Positions 56,768 to 64,000 of a DNA stretch of 64,000 bases are shown in pieces. The position numbers were made by a program, and so were the translations under genes. The stretch is from Orychophragmus violaceus (taxonomy: Eukaryota > Streptophyta > Magnoliopsida > Brassicales > Brassicaceae). The stretch spans positions 100,586,994-100,650,993 of the forward strand of contig CM058233.1 in assembly GCA_030180135.1 (NCBI GenBank). Reading direction: 5' to 3'. Within the stretch, counting starts at the first letter, position 1; the number at the start of each line of letters is the position of its first letter. The notes under the pieces are model-generated. The model had not been told where the DNA came from. It made no database searches and saw only the letters and a list, made by a program, of their open reading frames with translations.

Positions 56768-57454
56768 TGTTGGAGTCGGTTTTAGCACCCCTCAAAATGG
56801 CCCATTCAGTTAATAGGATCGGCCCGAAATAGAAGGCATTTATTATGGATAATTACGATGTCGATGAATATAAATGGCAATCTTCGAAGATAATCACAAA
56901 AGGAAAATATCTATTTTCCTTTTAGGAAAATATATATTTCTTTTTAAGAAATATGACTTTTTATGCCGGCCTAAAACTCTATATAAGAGAAAGAGGGCAT
57001 TCAGGCTAAAGAGGAGATGAAAAATACATCTAAAAAGAATACAGACAACTCTTAAAAGCCGACTTAAATTTCTACATGAGAGGATGAGGGTATTCGGGCT
57101 ACAAGAGATCGATCTATAGACGACTCTGTAAGCCGGCCTAAACCTCGACATGAGAGAATGAGGGTCTTCAGGCTAAAAGAGATTGCAACACGCACAATAC
57201 AACAAGTCGCTAAGAGACGACTTAACTCCTAAAAGGAACTACGAATGGCTTGATCCCTTTCCGAAGGGTACGTAGGCAGCCTTTTATAAGGTTCAGCTAT
57301 AAAACCTAATTCTCTTTATTCCGATTCACCGGGAACGCCAATTTAGCCCTAATTTCATCATCTCCGCCGAGCTAGGTTAAGAGACTTTGAAGAATCCCTA
57401 ATTTAAACCCTAAAATTCTTGCTATCTTCGGATATGCAGAATTGAGATCTTACA
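56768..57454 (+). repeat. LTR (3') of element B
   Basis: Apparently identical to the 5' LTR over 687 bp. Carries the hairpin motif at 57239-57275. Confidence 0.95.
57239..57275 (+). other. Shared hairpin motif, copy 6
   Basis: Same as the copy at 53774. Confidence 0.6.
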
Positions 57455-57459
57455 AGCAC

Positions 57460-58524
57460 TGAAAAACTAGGCAACTGATTGGATAAAGCAGAGCAGCACT
57501 ATCAAAGACGAAGACGATATAAAGACAAAATACCAAGACTCATTAACTGCTTCACAATTATTATCTCTTATGTTTTTTTTTGTAACCAAAGTCTTTAAGA
57601 TAATCTTCATTGCTAATACATCTCCAACTACAAAACTACATTTGGTGTTTTAGTATTTCACTTTATCTTCCATCTCCAACAACAATACTAAATTTTACAC
57701 TATTTTATTATTAAATTTAAGATTCTTTTTGTTATTTAACAGTTTTGATAAATACTAATTATTTATATAATTGATTAACTATAAGTTATACAAAAGAATA
57801 TGTTTGCATTTTTTGTTGTTTGTTTAGTTTTAGTCTTGTAATTTTATGTTTCAAGTGTTTAAATAGACATTTAATTATGTATTTTAAATTTAAACTAAAT
57901 TTTGTATTAATTTAAACATTATGTGTAAATTATTATTTTCACATTAATGAAAATTAAAATTCATGTTTTTAAAAATAAAATGATTTAAACAATGTATGGT
58001 TTATTTATTTTAGTTATAAATTACAATCAATAATAAATAACATATTAATTATCTTATAAATATAAAGTAATAAAGAAATATATGTTTTTAGTATTTTATG
58101 AACAGTATTTACCACTAAAAAAATATTTGATGTCATTTTGCCGTGAGGTTAGAGTTGGTTTTACACCAATCATAATGTTTTGGCGTTCGGTTGGAGTTGC
58201 TTAGAACTTTTGAAGAGTTCTCAAACAAAAGAGAATTATATTTTTGTATAAGTTAGTTAATTAAATTTTAAAATTACAAAATAAGTTTCTTGTAAATTTC
58301 TGATAAATTTCTCAAAAGTTTTAATTTGAAGACCTCTTTTTACTTATTTTCTTCTATTCCTGTTATTTTTCTTCTTTTAATTTAAAGATAAATATAAGAT
58401 GCTTCTATTGGAAATGCTTTTAGAATGGTCTTTGTCTAGTCATAGAAAAACAACATATTTTGTACTCGATGAAACCAATTTTAACGCAGAGCAAATCTAC
58501 CCCAGTAACTCTACTATTCTAAGT
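57460..58524. other. AT-rich stretch, possible MITE
   Basis: A segment from about 57613 (CTAATACATCTCCAAC) to about 58207 (reverse of CTAAGCAACTCCAACCG) has weak inverted ends and very AT-rich contents, so it may be a non-autonomous DNA element. Nothing else is recognisable. Confidence 0.35.
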
Positions 58525-58529
58525 ATCCT

Positions 58530-59201
58530 TGTATGACCGGCGAAGAAACAAAGAAATTAAACTTGTTATATCCGAAGTCGTCACGAGGTCGGGATGCGCG
58601 TCTTGCTAGAGAGTTGACGTGTTCGGTCCGAAGGAACCAAGTTGTTCTTGAGAGAGAAACGACTAGATTCAGAGACTAGCAGGAGTTAGAAGTATGTTCG
58701 GGATGGATGAGAAGATAATCGTGTTCGGGTTCCTTAAAGGAGAATAATGTGCTCGGAACGAGCGTGTTTTTGTATCCAGATATCCGAGCAGGTCGAGAGA
58801 CGTGCTCGGTTTACAATTCGGGAAATTGACTCTAGAGAGAGAAAGTAGTAAGAAGTGCACCAATCCCAAAAGTTGGCGTTACTGTACAATGACGGCTCCT
58901 ATTTATAGTAAAATACGGTCGTACTTTTTACAGGCCGTTGACCGCTTGTCGAGCTCGTGCGGATTGGGCCGTACTTGGTGACGAGATGGGCTGAGCCGTA
59001 CGTTCCTTTGGATGCTAGCGTAGCCGAGCCGGTTTGTTTGAGTTGAGCTGAGCCGAGCCGATGATGATGGGCTTGGTTCGGGCGTCTGTATTCGGGCCCT
59101 TATTGCTCATTGGGCCGTTTTGCTTTTGTTGGGCCGGCCTTCGTTCAGGGAATAAGTATTGGGCCTTCTAAATGGATGGGGTGCTAAACCCATATATGAC
59201 A
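58530..59201 (-). repeat. LTR (3') of gypsy element 2
   Basis: 672 bp, TGTATGACC to CATATATGACA on the plus strand. The boundary is set by the adjoining polypurine tract and TG/CA ends; the partner is outside the window, so the left limit is less certain. Confidence 0.75.
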
Positions 59202-59604
59202 GTAAGCCCCCCCCCCCCCCAGTTCGTCGATCTTCGTGGTGCTTGAAGTCGGCGGATTTGGTCAGTTTTTAGTTGGGCCGATACTTATTCGGTGTAGGCC
59301 TGGCCGGTCAGTTGAATTCGCTTGCTTTGTTGCTTCTTTCTCGGGTAACTCGAAGGGTTTTTTGGGAAGTAGCTGGATACTGAAGAGTCGTGCCTTTGTA
59401 ATGATGGCAACTATGAACGCGGGAAGCTGGAGGGTTGCGTAGGGGTCATCATTGCGCTTGTCTCGAAATTCCCCCGCCTGCTTATATATATCGCGCTCTG
59501 CTCTTATTCTTCTTTCATTTCTCTCCTTTCGCAGGTACTTCGCTCTCCCTTCTCTCTAGATTTTATTTTCTCTCTCTAGCTTGTTGTTGTTTTAGTCGTA
59601 AGTC

Positions 59605-62600
59605 ATGAGAATTGACTCCAGCTCAGCGTCATCCTCGGGTCGGGATCTTTACTCGGTAAGGCTATCCGAAGGCAACTCTGCACAACCTAGCTCGTCAGTC
59701 GCAGGGCAGGGTTCTTCATCTGGCTCGGAGCGAACGGAGATAATTTCCCGAAATCCCGAGGATAGTCGAGCTCGGGCTCCTTCGGCTTCGGGTAGCGTGC
59801 AGAGCTTCCGGGTGCCGTATTTGATAGACTCGGAGGACGACGGTGCTCGGCCTTGGCTCCTCCCGTAGGTTCAGAATCTGGGTTCTCGTCCGGTAAAGGT
59901 GGAAGCAGTAGCCATAGTTGACCAGGCTCGGTGCGACAGAATGGTGTTGGAGCCGAGCAGGCCCAAGAAAACTCGAAAAACTCAGCGACGGGCTGCGGAC
60001 GGCTCGGAAAAGAAGACACGTCCGGTTCGTCCTGTTCTTCCAACGAAGTGCTCGGACGATGATTTGGCTTGGTTGAAGGACAATTGCGATCCTGGGGGCG
60101 CTGATCGGCTCGAGCTTCGTAAACCCGAGCCACACGAGAGGCCTTGGAACTGTCCAGAGGGATGGATATGCTTGTACGACTTTTGGTTCAAGGATATCCA
60201 TCTAAGGTTTCCTTTGCCGAGGCTGCTTGTGGCGTATTGCGAAGAAAGGAGGATCGCCATGTCCCAACTGTGTCCGGCTGCTGTACAGAACATGGTTGGC
60301 TCTATGATTCTGGCCTCCGAGTGTGGTGTGGAGATGACTCTTCGGTTCTTCGAGGAGATCACAACGATTTCGACGAACCCTACGACCGTCGGGACCCGGT
60401 ATGTTTGTATGAGGACCCGTTTCGGGGAGAAAGTTGTCATCGGGAAGCCGTCGAAAGTCGAGGATTGGCAGGACCGCTACTTCTATGTTCGGGTCAATTC
60501 GGCCTCGGTTCCTGACCCGGAAAGGCCATACAGAGTTCTTTGGAATCATCTCCATGGTAAACGCTTTGCTTTGCTCGTTCCTCTAAATAGACTAACTTAT
60601 CCTCGTTTTTTTTTCTTCTTGCAGACCGTCATTCTTTTGATCTCCCAGCACCGGACAGTTTTTTAACAAAACTTCATAGGCTTGTTGCTCGGAGTATTCA
60701 AAAGTGGCCGGACGTTCACGCCAGTCAGGTCAAGCGAGCTGTAGAGTGTTTAGACGAAGGTATTCTCCATTGCTTTTTCTTCTCCTTCCCCCTTCTCTTT
60801 TTTTGCTCGGGCTCCTCTAATATGTATATATATACTTTGCAGGTTGTCATCTTCGCTCGGTTGAGTCCCTAGCCGAGTATAACAACAGACCCCTCGTTGC
60901 AGTTGTCCCGAAGAAGAGTCGGAAGAAAGAGATGGGCCGAATGGACCTTGAAGTTGTAAATTACGTCGAGGAGAATCTTGCTACTCCGCGAGGAAACCTG
61001 GTCGTGGAACAGACTAACCCTTCTGAACCACAGGTAAATCCTGTCCCTCTGGATCCGAACCGACCATTCTCGCCTTGGGTTGGGGAGGTACCCCGTGGAA
61101 TGGTTTTCGTGAACGAATTTCACCGATATTTGTTTCATCAGGTGTGCGAGGCGGTTGAGGCGGTCGAGGCTCAGAAGAAAAAGAAAAAGAAGAAGAAGAG
61201 GTCGCGACCCGAAGAAGCGGCTGCTACTGAGCCCGAGACCCTTATTTCTGAAGGTGGTCATGAAACCGAGGAGGCCGCCGATGTTCCTTCTCTAGTGAGG
61301 AGGAAGAAGAAAAAGAAGACAGTTGCTACCGAGGACCAGATGGTTGGTGCCGTCGAGCATGCTGGTGGTGGTAGGATGGCTCTCGCCATTCTTCCTGAGG
61401 TCGCGGATACTCAAGTTGGGAATGCTGAGGATCCGAATATCGATGAGGCTGCTCCTCTGGAATGTCCGGGTGATGATCAGGTCGCTGATCGAGGTGAGAC
61501 GGATGGTTGGGAGAGGAACGAAGATTCTGGTTCTCGAAACGAACGCGATATTCCCGACCTGGATGAGATCGCCGGACTCACTTTTCTTGGTGGTCCTGGT
61601 GAGGGCGCGCTCACGGATTACGGCTTTTCTGTGAGGTATGAAGGTTCGAAGCCGCTCTTTCGCGATGGGGAGGCTTGCGCGGATTTACTTCGGCTGGTGA
61701 GAGATAGTCCTCCGAGGCCGTTGCCTTCTGTTACGCATACGCGCTTCTCCGACCGTAAACAGGCAGTGGCCAAGGATTTCGTTCGGGTGTGTTCTCTTTT
61801 TCTCTCTCTTCTCTTTCTTTTTGATTATCCGGTAGAATTCGATTTTGACTTCTTTCCTGTTCCAGGGTTTTGCCAATTATAATCTGCTTTGTGACGAGTA
61901 CGAGCAGAGAGAGGTCGATCTTGAGAGGGCGATCAGCAGTCTGAAGAGGGAGCTCGGTAAAGCCGAAAGGTATATTTCCGAGATAGAAGGGTTCCGCGAA
62001 GTGGCGGCTGCTGCAGAGGTACTCCGTTCGTCTCTTAAGGTCGAGGAGGAAAAGGTGTCGGCTCTGGAGAAGAAGGTTGCTGAGCTTTCCACTGAGAATA
62101 CTCGGTTGGATGTCGAGAACAGGCAGTGTCTGGCCGATTGTTCGAATGCTCGGGCCGAAGCTGACGAGCTGATTGTTCGAGTGTCTGATCTGCAGAGTAA
62201 GCTAGAATCCGAATGCGCTCGGCTTAAATCTTCCTGTGCGCTCGAAGTTCAGAAAGAGAGGGAGCGAGTTTCTGATAAGGCACAGGCTCGGCTAACCAAA
62301 ATCAGGAAAGCTAATGAAGAGAAAGAGCTCGGGAGAAGAACTCAGATACTGATGAACCAAGCTGCTGCTGTTGCGTCAATGCTGGAGACGCTCGTCAAGG
62401 AGGGTTTTGCAGTCCCCGCGGATAGGATAGCCAAGGCTCATTCCGACTTCGATCGTTTCAAGGAACAGCTTGTCTCGATCCAGTTCACCGACTTGGCTGA
62501 CGAGGATTTTACTATGACTCCGCCAGGTAGTCCAGGTCGGGCCGATGGGGCTTCTTCGATGCCTGTTTTAGATCAGCCTGTCTCGAATCGTGCGCTTGTG

Positions 62601-62693
62601 GCATCTTCGGTGGTGGGCAATCTTCGGGCGGTTGGGATTGCCGGAGGTGAGGGCGAGGATACGGCTGAAGATCGAGCTCCCGGGGCTTCCTAG
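59605..62693 (+). CDS. Antisense extra ORF of gypsy element 2 (Transposase_28-like, multi-exon)
   Basis: Blocks at 59605-60556, 60625-60759, 60843-61786 and 61866-62693 are joined by GT-AG introns. The first block has a Ser-rich start, a TAG at about 59866-59868, and then WICLYDFWFKDIHLRFPLPR, the 'putative gypsy type transposon' domain. The middle is charged, with a Lys run (residues near 61180) and acidic stretches. The last is a coiled coil of about 200 residues (LERAISSLKRELGKAERY). Apart from the early stop, the frame is long and open, better kept than its counterpart in element 1. The product's function is unknown. Confidence 0.75.
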
Positions 62694-62879
62694 ATTTTTT
62701 CCTTGTGGATTTTATTCTCTCCCTCCTTTTTGTAATGTCTTTGTAATCGGACTTGTGCCTTTGAGCACTTTTGAATGCATTGTTTTCCTCGCTCTTTCTT
62801 TATTTATTTTTTATATATATACCCTAAGTCGGAATAAACGACGAGAGAAGGTGTTCAGTTTGGGTTAGATATGCGAGTT

Positions 62880-63200
62880 TTGGCAGGGAGCGAGTAATGA
62901 TGCTCGGCTTATCCCGTAGGACCGACCAGGACAGTTATGCGAAACTGTGTTCGGCTTATTTTTTCTGTCAGTCGTCCTTGTGCGGGAGCTGGGCCCGGCT
63001 TACTTAGTTGTGGGGTTCGAGACTATGCTCGTTGTACCACATGTCGGGTGCGAGTAAATGCTCGGCTAACCCCTAAGGTCTGACCGGGACGGTATGCGAG
63101 GGCTATGCTCGGCTTATTTACTGTCGATCAGCCTTGTGCGGGAACTTGGCCCGGCTTACAATGTGTCGAGCATCTGGCCAGGATGTCGACCTGTTCGGTG
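62880..63200. repeat. Tandem repeat of about 165-175 bp (two units) in gypsy element 2
   Basis: Two units carry, in order, GATGCTCGGCTTATCCC / AATGCTCGGCTAACCCC, a GACCGNNACGG-type segment, and CTTGTGCGGGA with GGCCCGGCTTAC. Confidence 0.75.
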
Positions 63201-63267
63201 TGGTTGAAACAAAATTTAACTTGATAAAATTTTATTATTGATATAGCTGAGCCTCGTGAGAGGTTGC

Positions 63268-63303
63268 CTACGTACCCCGAAAAGGGGATCAAGCCGATCG
63301 TAG
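63268..63303 (-). other. Shared hairpin motif, copy 7
   Basis: Sense (minus) strand: outer arms CTACG/CGTAG, GGCTTGATCCCC, inner stem CCCC/GGGG. Confidence 0.6.
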
Positions 63304-63337
63304 TTCACTTTACATATTACTCGAACTCGTGTATAGC

Positions 63338-63443
63338 GAGTTCGGTTTTGGAGCGAGAGATGCTCGTTTCTCGTTTTTTTTTTTTTTTTTTTTTTTTTTG
63401 TTGTTGAGCGCGATGCTCGGCTTTTTTGTGAGCAAGATATGCT

Positions 63444-63482
<39 letters not shown>

Positions 63483-63520
63483 AGCGCGATGCGCGGCTTT
63501 TTTGTGAGCAAGATGTGCTC

Positions 63521-63574
<54 letters not shown>

Positions 63575-63612
63575 AGCGCGATGCTCGGCTTTTTTGTGAG
63601 CAAGATGTGCTT
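63338..63612. repeat. Tandem repeats with very long poly-T tracts
   Basis: Three to four units of GAGCGCGATGCTCGGCTTTT-TTGTGAGCAAGATGTGCTCG are separated by T runs of roughly 25, 38 and 52 bases. Poly-Lys or poly-Phe open frames here are artefacts. Confidence 0.85.
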
Positions 63613-63615
63613 GGC

Positions 63616-63993
63616 TTAGAAGTAGTACCTTTTGAGCTTATTTGCGTTCCACGATCGTGGAATGGCTTCTCCCCTCATCGTTACGAGCTCATAGACGCCG
63701 GGTTTTACTACCTTCGAGACGATGTATGGACCTTCCCAGTTTGCGCCGAGTTTTCCTGCTCGGTGTTCCCGCGTATTTTCGAACACTTTCCTAAGGACGA
63801 GGTCTCCTTCTACAAAACGTCGACCCTTAACCTTCTTGTTGTAGTGTCGGCTGATCTGTTGCTGGTAGTTTTGGAGGCGTAGGAGTGCTCGGTCTCGTAG
63901 TTCTTCTGCGTGGTCGAGGCAATCAATAATCATGTTGTTGTTAAGCTCCTCGTGGTCGGGTGCGACACTCAAGCGTATTGTAGGGACGCACAC
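63616..63993 (-). CDS. Integrase C-terminal end of gypsy element 2 pol
   Basis: The frame reads RDRALLRLQNYQQQISRHYN, RFVEGDLVLRKVFENTREHR, GKLGANWEGPYIV and ends KLKRYYF. It aligns block by block with the integrase end of element 1. It runs off the right edge, so no catalytic residues are visible. Confidence 0.9.
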   Translation of the reverse strand: MCVPTIRLSVAPDHEELNNNMIIDCLDHAEELRDRALLRLQNYQQQISRHYNKKVKGRRFVEGDLVLRKVFENTREHRAGKLGANWEGPYIVSKVVKPGVYELVTMRGEAIPRSWNANKLKRYYF

Positions 63994-64000
63994 CTCGGCC

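Larger units (their letters stand above)
53303..57454 (+). mobile_element. Non-autonomous LTR retroelement B (family A/B), 4152 bp, very young
   Basis: LTRs 53303-53989 and 56768-57454, 687 bp each and apparently identical. The 5-bp duplication AGCAC lies at 53298-53302 and 57455-57459. The primer site TTGGCGCCGTCTGTGGGGA follows the first LTR, and a G-run polypurine tract lies at 56754-56763. The 2.8-kb interior has no gag, pol or antisense ORF of note, so proteins must come from a helper. It inserted about 330 bp upstream of the kinase-less CRK start. Confidence 0.95.
58530..64000 (-). mobile_element. Ty3/gypsy retrotransposon 2 (Tat lineage type), 3' half
   Basis: It has one LTR (58530-59201), a 14-C run (reverse polypurine tract, 59207-59220), an antisense ORF on the plus strand (59605-62693), tandem repeats (62880-63612) and the end of integrase on the minus strand (63616-63993). 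The rest of pol and the other LTR lie past the right edge. The layout equals element 1, but the LTR and ORF sequences are different, so it is a separate family. Confidence 0.88.

Noticed and set aside
63310..63619. Open frames of 64-97 codons rich in Lys or Phe
   Set aside because: They are translations of poly-T/poly-A tracts in a tandem repeat.

Overview
This is nuclear DNA from a flowering plant, most likely a Brassicaceae species close to Arabidopsis. The coding pieces match Arabidopsis-type families: clustered cysteine-rich receptor-like kinases (CRKs, two DUF26 domains plus kinase, seven exons), cyclin A2, WDR12, TM9SF, a CobW-type protein and Asterix. The CACTA, Helitron and Harbinger-like termini also look Brassicaceae-like. 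No search was run; all identifications come from reading the sequence.

The window is a CRK cluster region that transposons have heavily invaded. Only two host genes look intact: a complete CRK (2866-5401, minus, 7 exons, 655 aa by my splice model) and a small five-exon gene for a 148-residue coiled-coil protein resembling BORCS6/DUF2365 (29177-36393, plus). Five other CRK loci are damaged. One is an exon-1 piece cut by an LTR element (2317-2654). One is an orphan DUF26 scrap near 10.6 kb. One has a MITE in its signal-peptide codons plus a frameshift (11371-14592). One carries a stop, frameshifts, a deletion and a 1-kb retroposon (24882-28451). One is an N-terminal scrap (28.7-28.9 kb). A further CRK-derived gene (51888-52970) has lost its whole kinase but keeps an open frame for signal peptide, two DUF26 domains, a membrane helix and a short tail, which is the layout of plasmodesmata-located proteins.

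Layout. 1-1.9 kb: end of a CACTA transposon nested in an LTR fragment that itself sits in a CRK. 2.3-5.4 kb: CRKs. About 5.85-9.97 kb: probable Helitron carrying WDR12 and cyclin A2 fragments. 10.5-14.6 kb: CRK remnants. 14.3-17 kb: MITEs, a SINE and an F-box pseudogene. 18.35-23.78 kb: a non-autonomous LTR element (family A/B). 24-28.9 kb: SINE and CRK pseudogenes. 29.2-36.4 kb: the BORCS6-like gene, with two tandem 2578-bp MULE-like elements in intron 1 and a hAT element in intron 2. 36.7-39 kb: LINE and copia remnants. 39.45-49.53 kb: a 10-kb Ty3/gypsy element of Tat type with an antisense extra ORF and a deleted RT core. 49.65-51.8 kb: an element bearing TM9SF, CobW and Asterix fragments. 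51.9-53 kb: kinase-less CRK. 53.3-57.45 kb: a very young family A/B element with apparently identical LTRs. 58.5-64 kb: the 3' half of a second Tat-type element running off the right edge.

The most interesting structure not covered by standard annotation is a short motif that could fold into a nested hairpin. It recurs seven times in three otherwise different LTR-element types. Its inner stem changes sequence between copies while staying paired, which suggests a conserved RNA structure shared by the Tat-type elements and their non-autonomous relatives.
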